This document shows positions 8,443 to 17,792 of a stretch of DNA of 64,000 nt, piece by piece. The stretch is from Alphaproteobacteria bacterium (lineage in GTDB: Bacteria > Pseudomonadota > Alphaproteobacteria > UBA9219 > RGZA01). The notes under the pieces were generated by a model. It saw only the letters and a list, made by a program, of their open reading frames with translations, ran no database searches and was not told the origin of the DNA. The DNA is taken from assembly GCA_033762625.1 (NCBI GenBank), contig JANRLI010000011.1, forward strand, positions 62,001-126,000. Direction: 5' to 3'. The first letter of the stretch is position 1; each line of letters opens with the position of its first letter. A program made the translations under genes and the position numbers.

Positions 8443-9861
8443 GTGGTTTTAAGCCGGGTTGGATCAGTTTTACTTATATTGCTTTCATTGATGAGCTTCG
8501 GGCTTGTCTATGCTCTGAATGTCAATGAAAAAGACCAAAAACCCGCTTTTGTGAACTCCATTGTAAACCAGATTCTGCAAGCCGGTATTATTCCGGCGCC
8601 AGCGAATGATGACCAAACCTTAATCGTCAGTTCTACCAATAATACCGTAAACAGTGCAGACCCGCTTCATGCTGCCATTAACGCCGCTGTATTCAAGCGC
8701 GTTGAAGAAAAGAATGGCCAGCTGCACCGCATTCTGGTCGTCGGGCGCGGTGAGACCTTAACCGCTCGCCTTGTCATGGCAGGGATTAGCCGCACTGAAA
8801 TTCTGGCAACGCTGGAAGCTCTGCGCCCCCACATCAACCCACGTAAAATCCGTGACGGACAGGAAGTGGCGGTTTTGTTTACCCGTGATGGCGTGAATGA
8901 ACGCTATGCCGGGTTGGAGTTGCATGACGGCTTTACAGTCGTAACAATTTCACGCAATCCAGCCAATACATTTGAAGCATCATTGAAAACCGTCGCCCCG
9001 GAAAAACGCCGCTTCGCCTTGCGCGGTGTTGTGCAAGATAATCTTTATGAATCAGGCATTAAGCTGGGCGTGCCCAGCTCTGTCCTTTCCACCATCATCA
9101 AAACCTATTCCTATAACATCGACTTTCAACGTGACGTGAAAGAAGGCGACCGTTTTGAAGTTCTGTATGAACAACTTGCGGATGCCGAAGGTCATACCAG
9201 CGGTGATGCAACGCTGATTTACGCGGCTTTGCAAGTGAACGGAAAAATCGTTCCTATTTACCGCGTGGCAACCTCTGGCAATGCGTATGAATATTTTGAT
9301 GCCAAGGGCGAGTCCATCCGCAAAGGCTTACTGCGCACACCTGTTGAAGGCGCGCGTATTACATCGGGTTTTGGCATGCGTCATCACCCGATTATGGGTT
9401 ACAACAGAATGCATAAGGGTATCGATTTCGGCGTTCCAACAGGTACGCCGATTTTTGCAGCAGGATCAGGTATTATTGAAGAAGCCGAGCGCAAGAGTGG
9501 TTATGGCCTTTACATCAAAATCCGTCACAATGGCCGCATTTCAACCGCTTATGCGCATATGAGCCGTTTTGGCCGTGGCATTACGCGCGGTACGCGCATC
9601 GCCCAAGGTGATGTGATTGGTTATGCAGGTTCAACAGGCGAATCCACCGGACCGCATTTGCATTATGAAGTATTGGTTGAAAACAATCAGGTCAATCCAC
9701 TGAACGTCGATGTGCCGATGGGCTCTGCATTGGCAGGCAAGCAACTGGCTTCGTTCCAGGATTGGCGTAATAAGGTTCATACCCAGTTTGAACAACTGGT
9801 TGCTGCGGCATCTGACCCTGCACGCGTGGCGCAAAACCAAATCAACAGCACCACACGCTAA
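8443..9861 (+). CDS. M23-family murein metalloendopeptidase with N-terminal membrane anchor
   Basis: Predicted periplasmic peptidoglycan endopeptidase. The 472 residues comprise an N-terminal hydrophobic signal-anchor (about 5-26), an OapA/LysM-like region around 95-150 (VVGRGETLTARLVMAGI) and a C-terminal LytM/M23 domain from about 305. The M23 zinc ligands are visible in HKGIDFGVPTGTP, AYAHMSRFG and the HLHYEV motif. The start is GTG, with an AAAGG stretch upstream at somewhat long spacing. It probably cuts cross-links during growth or division. Because all M23 metal ligands are present, it is probably catalytic rather than an EnvC-type activator. Confidence 0.88.
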   Translation: MVLSRVGSVLLILLSLMSFGLVYALNVNEKDQKPAFVNSIVNQILQAGIIPAPANDDQTLIVSSTNNTVNSADPLHAAINAAVFKRVEEKNGQLHRILVVGRGETLTARLVMAGISRTEILATLEALRPHINPRKIRDGQEVAVLFTRDGVNERYAGLELHDGFTVVTISRNPANTFEASLKTVAPEKRRFALRGVVQDNLYESGIKLGVPSSVLSTIIKTYSYNIDFQRDVKEGDRFEVLYEQLADAEGHTSGDATLIYAALQVNGKIVPIYRVATSGNAYEYFDAKGESIRKGLLRTPVEGARITSGFGMRHHPIMGYNRMHKGIDFGVPTGTPIFAAGSGIIEEAERKSGYGLYIKIRHNGRISTAYAHMSRFGRGITRGTRIAQGDVIGYAGSTGESTGPHLHYEVLVENNQVNPLNVDVPMGSALAGKQLASFQDWRNKVHTQFEQLVAAASDPARVAQNQINSTTR

Positions 9862-9968
9862 TTCTTCCTCCAATCTCTTGTGCATAAGAGTCAATTCCCG
9901 TTTCATCGCGGGTCTAAACGCGCCATAATTGCTTTCCGGTTTTTTGATAAAAACGTAAGGCGATTTTA

Positions 9969-10721
9969 ATGATTTCCTCCACTTTACAGCCGCATAACTG
10001 CCCGGTTTGCAAAGCGCAAGCCAAGGCACTGGACGTGGTCGATTTTAACAAGAACTGCGAAGAAAAGACCGGCGTTTTCCTGCCGTTGTCTGGCAAGACC
10101 GTTTACTATTATCACTGCCCCAATTGCGCCTTTACCTTTGCGCCTGAGCTGATGGCATGGAGCAAGGAGGAGTTTGAAAAAAACATTTATAACGAGGAAT
10201 ACGGGATAGTTGACCCCGATTATCTGGAAGCGCGCCCAGCCAATAATGCCAAGGCCATTTACGATACGTTTGGGCAGTATTACCAAGGTGCACGGCATCT
10301 GGATTATGGAGGCGGCAACGGTTTGATGAGCAAGATCATGCGCGAGAAGGGGTGGAATTCCACTTCCTATGATCCGTTTGTGAATACGGATGTTAATCCA
10401 GCCGATCTAGGCAAATTTGATTTCATTACTGCCTTTGAAATTTTTGAGCATGTGAGCGACGTAAACCATTTAATAAAGTCGTTAACGCAGCTCATGCATC
10501 CGCAAAGTGTGGTGTTGTTTTCAACCCTTATTTCTGATACCGATATTAAGCCCAATCAGCGATTAAATTGGTGGTATGCATCACCGCGAAACGGGCATAT
10601 CAGTTTATTTTCAAAGAAGAGTTTAGCGCTGCTTGCTTCAAGCGTGAATTTAAAATGCGGCAGTTTTAACAATGTGGCGCATTACCTTTATTTTAACAAA
10701 CCGGAATGGGCACCACATTAG
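9969..10721 (+). CDS. Class I SAM-dependent methyltransferase with N-terminal zinc-ribbon
   Basis: 250 residues. Two CxxC pairs (CPVCKAQA near residue 11 and CPNCAFTF near 51) suggest a zinc ribbon. A Rossmann methyltransferase core follows, with the SAM-binding motif LDYGGGNGLMSKIM near residue 113 and the post-motif DFITAFEIFEHVSDVNHLIKSL typical of Methyltransf_23 proteins. The substrate is unknown; relatives act on sugars, lipids or small molecules. It stands alone between the M23 peptidase and smc. Confidence 0.8.
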   Translation: MISSTLQPHNCPVCKAQAKALDVVDFNKNCEEKTGVFLPLSGKTVYYYHCPNCAFTFAPELMAWSKEEFEKNIYNEEYGIVDPDYLEARPANNAKAIYDTFGQYYQGARHLDYGGGNGLMSKIMREKGWNSTSYDPFVNTDVNPADLGKFDFITAFEIFEHVSDVNHLIKSLTQLMHPQSVVLFSTLISDTDIKPNQRLNWWYASPRNGHISLFSKKSLALLASSVNLKCGSFNNVAHYLYFNKPEWAPH

Positions 10722-10801
10722 CCCGAAATTATAGAACGAATTGATTTGAAATAACAAAAGATCCCTTCGAGCAAAGACAGAGAAAGACCAAAGGCAACGA
10801 A

Positions 10802-13800
10802 ATGCAATTTACAAAAATGAAAATCACCGGCTTCAAATCCTTTGTGGAGCCAACCGAATTTGTGATTGAACAAGGCCTTACCGGTATTGTTGGCCCCAAT
10901 GGGTGCGGTAAATCGAATGTTGTTGAAAGCTTGCGCTGGGTAATGGGTGAAAATTCTGCCAAGCGTCTGCGCGGCGGCGAAATGGATGACGTGATTTTTT
11001 CAGGCTCTGCGGGGCGGCCTGCGCGCAACCTTGCCGAAGTAACGCTCTATCTGGATAACTCGCAGCGCACTGCGCTCGCCGAATTCAACAATGAAGACGA
11101 AGTTGAAATCGTGCGCCACATTGAACGTGGTCATGGCTCTGATTACCGCATCAACGGGAAACCGGTTCGTCAAAAAGATGTGCAATTGTTTTTTGCAGAT
11201 CAGGCAACCGGCGCACATTCGACCAGCATCGTTAGCCAAGGCCGCATCAGCGCACTTATCCAAGCCAAGCCTGCCGAGCGCCGTCAGGTGTTGGAAGAAG
11301 CCGCCGGCATTAGCGGGTTGCATGCCCGCCGTCATGAGGCGGAATTAAAGCTGAAAGGCGCGGAAGGTAATCTAACGCGCGTGGATGACCAATTGCAGGT
11401 GATGGATGCGCAAATCCGCAGCCTGAAGACGCAAACGCGCCAAGCCAGCCGTTACCGTAATTTGGGTGATCTTATCCGCAAATCCGAAGCAGGCTTGTTG
11501 TATTTAAAAGCCAAGCAAGCGGAAGTGAATTTACGCCTATCGGAAGATACGCATGCCGAGGCTGAAGGCCGCGTGCGCGAAATGGTTTCTTTAGTCACAC
11601 AAATCACCACCCAGCGTACCGAGATGGCAAGCACATTGCCGCCACTGCGTCAGGCGGAAGCAGCTGCATCGGCTGTGGTGCAACGCCTTATTCTGGAACG
11701 TGAAGCATTGGAACGGGAAGCTGCGCGCATTGCTGGTGAACAGCAAGCCCTGCGCAATCGTTTGCAACAGACGGCAGAAGACACCGCGCGCGAACAAGCA
11801 TTAGCAAGCGATGCAACCGCAGCGTTAGCACGCCTTGAAGAAGAACAATTATCATTAAAGGCAGAAAGCGAGCGTCTTTCCATCGCGCGTCCAGATTTGG
11901 AAGCCGCCGCGCAAACTGCACAAGAAGAAGTAACCGCGCAGGAAAAAACCGTTCAGGAAATCACCACCAATTTGGCAAGCGCACAAGCCCAGCACAATAG
12001 CCTGCAACGCCAGGAAGCGGCATTGCGTGAGCGTCAGCAGCAGGCCCAGCAAAAGAAGCTACAACTGGAACAGCAGATTGCGGAGCTTGAAGCTGAAATT
12101 GCGCGTCTGCCAAGCCTTGCGCTTGCCCTGAGCATGGTTGAAGCATGCGAAATCGATTTAACGCGCAAGCAGGCCGAAGCGAGCAGCGCGAAAGAATCCA
12201 AACTAACGGCTGAACAAACGCAAAGTGATGCCCGCGCAGCGCGCGAACGCGCATGGTCAGAAAAGACCAAGCTGGAAGCAGAAGCAGCAGCGCTAACGAA
12301 GTTGCTGCAATTGGAAGAAAACACTGGCACACCCTTAAGCGATTTGGTGAAAGTGGAACCGGGGTATGAAGCAGCTCTGGCTGCCGCTTTGGGTGATGCG
12401 CTTTCTGCGCCATTGGAAGATGCGGCAAAAATCTTCTGGCGCACATTGCCGCCATTCGATGCAACAGGCGCATACGCACTCCCGAATGGCGCGCGCGCAT
12501 TAAAAGCGTTTGTGGATTGTCCATCAGCGCTTGCACGTGCATTAAGCCAAATCGGTTTGGTGGATGATGAGGCGACGGGCGAACGCCTAAGCAGCGAATT
12601 AAAACCAGGTCAGATTATTGTTGCGCAAAATGGCGCCGCATGGCGCTGGGATGGCTATACGCAAAAAGCCGATGCCGTAACGCCCGCCGCAGCGCGATTG
12701 CAACATCGCAACCGTTTGGCGGAACTTAATGCGCTTATCACCTATTCGGCTGGTAAAGCAGAGCAAGCTGAAGCAGCGCTTACCTCCGCTAATCAAGCGA
12801 TGCAGGCAGCATCAACCCGTGATAGTGAAACACAAGCGGCTGTTGCACAGGCATTCGCGGCATTGAACGATGCACGTCGTAATCAAGCTGAAGAAACCCA
12901 AGCACAAGCACACAAGGCAGCCCAAGCCCAGCGTGTTCGCGATATGTTGCAGGTAAGTGCTGCCGATGAACAACAATTGCAAATCGAAGTGGAAAGCCTT
13001 ACGGCACAGCGTAGCCAATGCGCCGATTTGGAAGAGTTGACGCGCAATCTCAATTCCGCACGCATTGTGATGGCAGAATTGCGCAGTGGTTTAAGTGAAA
13101 AGCAAGCTGCGCTTTCCGGTTACCAGCGTGATATGCGCGCCGTTGAAACCCGCATCACGGCTGTAGCCAGCGAACAGCAATCATGGTCAGCGCGTTCAAC
13201 AGGCGCAGCAGCGCGTATTGCAGAATTGCAAACCCGCAACGAAGAATTGACGCAAGCAGAACAGGCGCTTGCCGAAAAACCAGCAGCGATTGAAGCGCAG
13301 CGTCAGGAATTGCTAACCAAAGCGAGTGCCGCCGAGGAAACCCGCAAGATTGCAGCAGATAATCTGCAAACGGCAGAAACCGAATTGGCAGCGGTTGAAA
13401 AACAAGCCCGCCAGCATGAAGAAGCGTTAAGCAATGCCAAAGAAAACCGTGTGCGTAGTGAAGAACAGATGTATCAGGCGCAGCATGCGTTTGAAGCGTT
13501 AAAGGCTGAAGCGCAGGAAAAATGGCATTGCACGACCGATGGCTTGTTGGAAAAAGCGGAAGTAAAAGACCCAAGCGAACTGCCAGCCATTAACCAACTG
13601 GAGCATGATTTTGCACGTTTCACCAAGGAACGTGAAAATATGGGCCCTGTGAACCTGCGCGCGGAAATTGAAGCCGAAGAAATTCAGGCGCAGTTCGACA
13701 AGATGACGGCTGAAAAAGAAGATCTGGTGCAGGCGATAGCCAAACTGCGTCAAGCCATCGGCACGCTGAACAAGGAAGCGCGCGAGCGTTTGCAAGTTGC

Positions 13801-14311
13801 GTTTGATGAAGTGAACAAGAATTTTGGCGAGCTATTCACCCGTATGTTTGGCGGCGGGAAGGCGCATCTGCAACTGATTGAAAATGACGACCCGCTTGAA
13901 GCAGGTCTTGAAATTTTTGCATGCCCGCCGGGTAAGCGTTTGCAGGCGCTGTCATTGCTTTCGGGCGGTGAGCAGGCGTTGACCGCATTATCGCTGTTAT
14001 TCGCATTGTTCCTTGTGAACCCATCACCGATTTGCGTCCTCGACGAAGTCGATGCGCCGCTCGATGAAGCAAACGTCGATCGTTATTGTTCGCTGCTTCG
14101 TGAAATGGCGGAAAGTGGCAAGACACGTTTCCTTGTTATTACCCATCATCGCTTGACGATGGCCCGTATGGACAGGCTTTACGGTGTGACCATGGCTGAA
14201 AAGGGTGTCTCGCAACTTGTGTCGGTTGATCTGAAACAAGCATTGGCATTGCGCGAACAAGGCGAAGCATCCAACCAGAATAGCGCCTATGCGGAAGCCG
14301 CCGCAGAATAA
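10802..14311 (+). CDS. smc: Chromosome segregation ATPase SMC
   Basis: Structural maintenance of chromosomes ATPase, which organises and segregates the nucleoid with ScpA/ScpB. 1169 residues: Walker A GPNGCGKSN at about 31-39, long coiled coil, a hinge at about 500-620 (glycine-containing, beginning around TPLSDLVKVEPGYEAALAAAL), a second coiled coil, the ABC signature LSGGEQALTAL at about 1053 and Walker B ICVLDEVDAPLDEANV at about 1077. Length is typical. The gene is followed after 4 nt by epmA, suggesting cotranscription. scpAB is not in this window. Confidence 0.97.
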   Translation: MQFTKMKITGFKSFVEPTEFVIEQGLTGIVGPNGCGKSNVVESLRWVMGENSAKRLRGGEMDDVIFSGSAGRPARNLAEVTLYLDNSQRTALAEFNNEDEVEIVRHIERGHGSDYRINGKPVRQKDVQLFFADQATGAHSTSIVSQGRISALIQAKPAERRQVLEEAAGISGLHARRHEAELKLKGAEGNLTRVDDQLQVMDAQIRSLKTQTRQASRYRNLGDLIRKSEAGLLYLKAKQAEVNLRLSEDTHAEAEGRVREMVSLVTQITTQRTEMASTLPPLRQAEAAASAVVQRLILEREALEREAARIAGEQQALRNRLQQTAEDTAREQALASDATAALARLEEEQLSLKAESERLSIARPDLEAAAQTAQEEVTAQEKTVQEITTNLASAQAQHNSLQRQEAALRERQQQAQQKKLQLEQQIAELEAEIARLPSLALALSMVEACEIDLTRKQAEASSAKESKLTAEQTQSDARAARERAWSEKTKLEAEAAALTKLLQLEENTGTPLSDLVKVEPGYEAALAAALGDALSAPLEDAAKIFWRTLPPFDATGAYALPNGARALKAFVDCPSALARALSQIGLVDDEATGERLSSELKPGQIIVAQNGAAWRWDGYTQKADAVTPAAARLQHRNRLAELNALITYSAGKAEQAEAALTSANQAMQAASTRDSETQAAVAQAFAALNDARRNQAEETQAQAHKAAQAQRVRDMLQVSAADEQQLQIEVESLTAQRSQCADLEELTRNLNSARIVMAELRSGLSEKQAALSGYQRDMRAVETRITAVASEQQSWSARSTGAAARIAELQTRNEELTQAEQALAEKPAAIEAQRQELLTKASAAEETRKIAADNLQTAETELAAVEKQARQHEEALSNAKENRVRSEEQMYQAQHAFEALKAEAQEKWHCTTDGLLEKAEVKDPSELPAINQLEHDFARFTKERENMGPVNLRAEIEAEEIQAQFDKMTAEKEDLVQAIAKLRQAIGTLNKEARERLQVAFDEVNKNFGELFTRMFGGGKAHLQLIENDDPLEAGLEIFACPPGKRLQALSLLSGGEQALTALSLLFALFLVNPSPICVLDEVDAPLDEANVDRYCSLLREMAESGKTRFLVITHHRLTMARMDRLYGVTMAEKGVSQLVSVDLKQALALREQGEASNQNSAYAEAAAE

Positions 14312-14315
14312 CCAG

Positions 14316-15359
14316 ATGAATAGTCTGGGCAATTGGTGGCAGCCGGAGCAGTTTGCAGTCAAACGCGCTATCCTTGAAGCGCGCGCGAAGATTTTAGCAA
14401 ATCTGCGCAGTTATTTTTCCAATGAGAATTTTGTGGAAGTGGATACGCCCGCGCTGCAACGCAGCCCGTGCATGGAGCCGCATTTGCACGCGTTTAAAAC
14501 CGAATTGCAATCTCCGCATGGCGATACGCACCCGTTTTATTTGGCCACCAGCCCCGAATTCACCTGCAAAAAGTTGCTTGTAGCGGGAATGGAGCGCATT
14601 TATCAGCTTTCCCATATGTACAGGAATGCTGAATGCTCCAGTAAGCATCATCCCGAATTCATGCTGCTGGAATGGTACCGCACCGGCGTAGGCTATGATG
14701 CGCTGATGGATGATTGCGAAGCGATTTTGAAAGCTGCCTGCCAAGTCACACAACGCACGCAATGTGAATATAACGGGATGCGCTGTGATATTACGAAAAA
14801 AGCTACTCGTATCACTGTGGCGGATGCGTTTTTCAAATATGCAGATGTGGATGTGCTGGCCAGCATGGATGATGTGCAGCATCCATCAGCAACTAGAATT
14901 ATGGCCGAAGCAACGCGCATTGGCGTGCGCACCGCCAATGATGACACATGGGATGATGTGGTATTACGCATTATCGGTGAAAAAATCGAACCGCATTTGG
15001 GCGGCGATGCGCCATGTTTTCTGACCGATTATCCATTGCCACTCGCCGCGCTTGCGCGTGCAAAGCCTAGCGATCCGCGTGTCGCAGAACGGTTTGAGTT
15101 GTATGTGTGCGGATTGGAACTTGCGAATGCTTTTGTAGAATTAACCGATGCATCTATTCAGCGGGAACGGTTTGAAAGTGATATGAAGCTGCGTAAACTG
15201 CGTTATGGTAGCGATTACCCGATCGATGAGGAATTTTTGCAGGCGCTGGAATATGGGATGCCGCAGGCGGCCGGTATTGCGTTGGGCGTTGATAGATTAG
15301 TGATGCTGGCGACGGGCGCGCAGCATATCAATGATGTGTTATGGTCGTCGGTTACATAA
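14316..15359 (+). CDS. epmA: EF-P lysine lysyltransferase (EpmA/PoxA/GenX type)
   Basis: Class II lysyl-tRNA-synthetase paralogue without the anticodon-binding domain. Family members attach beta-lysine to elongation factor P. Class II motifs are visible: VEVDTPALQ (motif 1), FYLATSPEFTCKKLLVAGMERIYQLSHMYRNAE then HHPEFMLLEWYRTG (motif 2), and the C-terminal GIALGVDRLVML (motif 3). 347 residues, normal for EpmA. The chosen ATG at 14316 lies 4 nt after the smc stop; an in-frame ATG at 14289 inside smc would add nine unusual residues. EpmB and EF-P genes are not nearby. Confidence 0.9.
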   Translation: MNSLGNWWQPEQFAVKRAILEARAKILANLRSYFSNENFVEVDTPALQRSPCMEPHLHAFKTELQSPHGDTHPFYLATSPEFTCKKLLVAGMERIYQLSHMYRNAECSSKHHPEFMLLEWYRTGVGYDALMDDCEAILKAACQVTQRTQCEYNGMRCDITKKATRITVADAFFKYADVDVLASMDDVQHPSATRIMAEATRIGVRTANDDTWDDVVLRIIGEKIEPHLGGDAPCFLTDYPLPLAALARAKPSDPRVAERFELYVCGLELANAFVELTDASIQRERFESDMKLRKLRYGSDYPIDEEFLQALEYGMPQAAGIALGVDRLVMLATGAQHINDVLWSSVT

Positions 15360-15455
15360 TTTTTTCAAAACAAAATTAGTTTTAAAAACGCCCGCATCTT
15401 CCAGTTTTTCAAAAAATAAACACACTGCATCCACCCACCTTTCCAAGGATGCAGC

Positions 15456-15962
15456 ATGGCTAAAAAAAATCGTCGTTCCCCTGTATCGCGCGATAAGCGA
15501 TTTAAACAACGCACAACATCCGATTATGGCACGCCGGAACGCTGGCAGCATTCGGATCATACGCTGGAATATACAGATGCTGCTGGCATCTTTGCGATAC
15601 GCGTTTGTGAACCGCATATTCTGGATCATTTGCTAAACCGAAACCTGCTGGATGCGCAGGCGCATGATGCGGGATTAAAGTTGCTGCGCGATTATCATGG
15701 ATCGGGGATAGAAGCGCGAGTCACGGCTTCGTACACAAGCATGCGGGGCGCAAAAGCCGATGCGGAAGCACGCCTGTTGCGCAATGAAATAGAAGAAGCG
15801 GCTTATCAGCGTTGGCGTAATGCGTTGCGCATGATATCTGTGCCGATGCGTGATGTGGTTATTCATGTCGCATGTCTGGGGTATGCGCCGCGCGTAGCGC
15901 AATTGAACCATTTAAGGGATGGATTGCTGCAACTGGCGAAATACTACGGACTGGTTAGGTAG
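15456..15962 (+). CDS. DUF6456-like hypothetical protein
   Basis: 168 residues. The N-terminus is basic (KKNRRSPVSRDKRFKQR). The rest resembles the C-terminal DUF6456 domain of alphaproteobacterial regulators: AHDAGLKLLRDYHGSGIEARVTASY, then DVVIHVACLGYAPRVAQLNHLRDGLLQLAKYYGLVR. In some relatives this domain is joined to a DNA-binding part; no clear helix-turn-helix is visible here. The gene is convergent with hemA: its stop ends at 15962 and the hemA stop begins at 15963, so there is no spacer. Function unknown. Confidence 0.7.
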   Translation: MAKKNRRSPVSRDKRFKQRTTSDYGTPERWQHSDHTLEYTDAAGIFAIRVCEPHILDHLLNRNLLDAQAHDAGLKLLRDYHGSGIEARVTASYTSMRGAKADAEARLLRNEIEEAAYQRWRNALRMISVPMRDVVIHVACLGYAPRVAQLNHLRDGLLQLAKYYGLVR

Positions 15963-17195
15963 TTATTCGGCGGCATCTTCCATTTTATGATGCAGCACTT
16001 CGGATAGTGCTGAAACCAGTTCGGCGATGTGCGATGCCGTATGCAACGGGGTTGGTGTTACGCGGAAGCGTTCATTGCCGCGTGGCACAGTGGGGTAATT
16101 AATAGGCTGTACGTAGATGCCGTAATCATTAAGCAAAACATCGCTTAGTGCCTTGGCTTTGCGCGCATCACCAATATGGATAGGCAGGATATGGCTTGGC
16201 TCTTCCAGTAACGGCAGGTTTGCTGCCAGCAAAGCCTCCTTGGTTGCTCCAACAATTTTTTGATGTTGGATGCGCAATTCGGGATGGTTTTTTACGTAAC
16301 GCACCGATGCAACCGCGCCTGCGGCAACCACCGGCGGAATGGATGTCGTAAAAATAAAGCCCGGCGCAATCGAACGAATAGCATCAATAATGGTGCGATT
16401 GCCCGTGATGTACCCGCCAATTAATCCAAACGCTTTACCCAAGGTGCCCTGAATAAGGCTGATACGGTTTAACACATTGTCGCGCTCGGCAATGCCTGCG
16501 CCGCGCTCGCCGTAAAGACCAACCGCATGCACTTCATCAAGATAGGTGAATGCGCCAAATTCCTGGGCAACATCCAGAATGGCTTTTAATGGCGCAAAGG
16601 TCGCATCCATCGAATAAACGGATTCAAACACCACGATTTTGCAGCTATCAGCCGGTGCGGCAGCCAGTAAGCTGCGCAGATGTTCGGGGTTATTATGTTC
16701 AAAAATGTGTTTTTCACAGCGTGTATGACGAATGCCTTCAATCATCGATGCATGATTCTTTGCATCGGAAAAGAAAATGGCATTCGGCAAAATTTTTGCC
16801 AGCGTTGCAAGGGTAGTGGCGTTTGCAAGATATCCGGAATTGAAAACAAGCGCTGCTTGCTGCTGATGTAAATCGGCAAGCTCTGCTTCCAGTTCGGCGT
16901 GGACAGGCATGTTTCCTGAAATGTTGCGCGTGCCGCCGCTGCCGCTGCCAAATCCATCCAGCGCGTCGTGCATCGCCTTTAGTACAACTTCATTTTGACC
17001 CATGCCCAGATAATCATTGCCACACCACACGGTAACATTTTTGGTGCGGCCGTCGGGCAAGCGTAATTCGGCTTTGGGGAATGCCCCGCGTTGGCGGGCA
17101 ATGGGCGTAAAAATACGATAACGGCCTTCCGCCTTGATTCCCGAAAGGGAATTCACAAAGTGTTTTTCATAAGGGGAAATAAACGGCGTGTTCAT
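15963..17195 (-). CDS. hemA: 5-aminolevulinate synthase
   Basis: PLP enzyme condensing glycine and succinyl-CoA to 5-aminolevulinate, the C4 entry to haem synthesis in alphaproteobacteria. Visible features: WCGNDYLGMGQN, GSGSGGTRNISGN, NSGYLANATTLATLAK, DEVHAVGLYGERGAGIAE and the PLP-lysine motif TLGKAFGLIGGY. 410 residues from the ATG at 17195 (MNTPFISPYEKHF). A 17-codon upstream extension to 17246 does not look like the family N-terminus. The gene is divergent from the GTA cluster. Confidence 0.95.
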   Translation of the reverse strand: MNTPFISPYEKHFVNSLSGIKAEGRYRIFTPIARQRGAFPKAELRLPDGRTKNVTVWCGNDYLGMGQNEVVLKAMHDALDGFGSGSGGTRNISGNMPVHAELEAELADLHQQQAALVFNSGYLANATTLATLAKILPNAIFFSDAKNHASMIEGIRHTRCEKHIFEHNNPEHLRSLLAAAPADSCKIVVFESVYSMDATFAPLKAILDVAQEFGAFTYLDEVHAVGLYGERGAGIAERDNVLNRISLIQGTLGKAFGLIGGYITGNRTIIDAIRSIAPGFIFTTSIPPVVAAGAVASVRYVKNHPELRIQHQKIVGATKEALLAANLPLLEEPSHILPIHIGDARKAKALSDVLLNDYGIYVQPINYPTVPRGNERFRVTPTPLHTASHIAELVSALSEVLHHKMEDAAE

Positions 17196-17384
17196 ATCTA
17201 ACGGTAACAAAAAACGGGATGCGTCACATGCGCTAAAGTGTCGCATAAGCTTATGGTAATTGGCATGTTTTTACAAAAATTATTTCAAAAAGGGAATAGA
17301 TTTGCGCTAATGCCCGCATTTGCTGTATTGACTATGACACGGCGTGGTGCGCCCAACGACAGAATCCTATAAAACCTAATAAAT

Positions 17385-17792
17385 ATGCATGATGAACAGC
17401 TTCCTACATGGCAGGAACGGCTGGCGAAGTTGCGTGCAGGAAAGACACAGCTTTGCGCAGCACACGAGTTGCAAACGAGTCTTAACTGCGATCTTCGCTC
17501 CACCGACATTAGCAGTGAGGCGCTCATGACCATCATCGCGATTATGAAAGATAATGATGATCCCAAAGTGCAAATGGCAGCTGCCAAGATGTTACTCGAA
17601 CAAAAAAAATCTGCGCCAATAATGACCGCGCACCCTGAACATAATCTTCCAACTGCTGATGATGTGGATGCCGCAATCGCTCTTGCTAAATCAGTATTGG
17701 ATGAATTGGCCCGAATCAAAACGCAAAAGCTGGATGGCGCGGGCGAAGTGGTTGCTGGCAGCGCGCCCGGAACAGATAACCCCGCAAGGTGA
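17385..17792 (+). CDS. Probable GTA small terminase (gp1-like)
   Basis: 135 residues, largely helical and charged (PTWQERLAKLRAGKTQLC, then SEALMTIIAIMKDNDDPKVQMAAAKMLLEQ). It is placed immediately upstream of and overlapping the large terminase by more than 90 nt. The HEAT-like stretch DDPKVQMAAAKMLLEQKK is also found in small phage terminase-type proteins. It takes the position of gp1 in Rhodobacter-type GTAs, where gp1 is the small terminase that presents DNA to the motor. The assignment rests mainly on position and size. No clear promoter is seen between hemA and this gene. Confidence 0.6.
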   Translation: MHDEQLPTWQERLAKLRAGKTQLCAAHELQTSLNCDLRSTDISSEALMTIIAIMKDNDDPKVQMAAAKMLLEQKKSAPIMTAHPEHNLPTADDVDAAIALAKSVLDELARIKTQKLDGAGEVVAGSAPGTDNPAR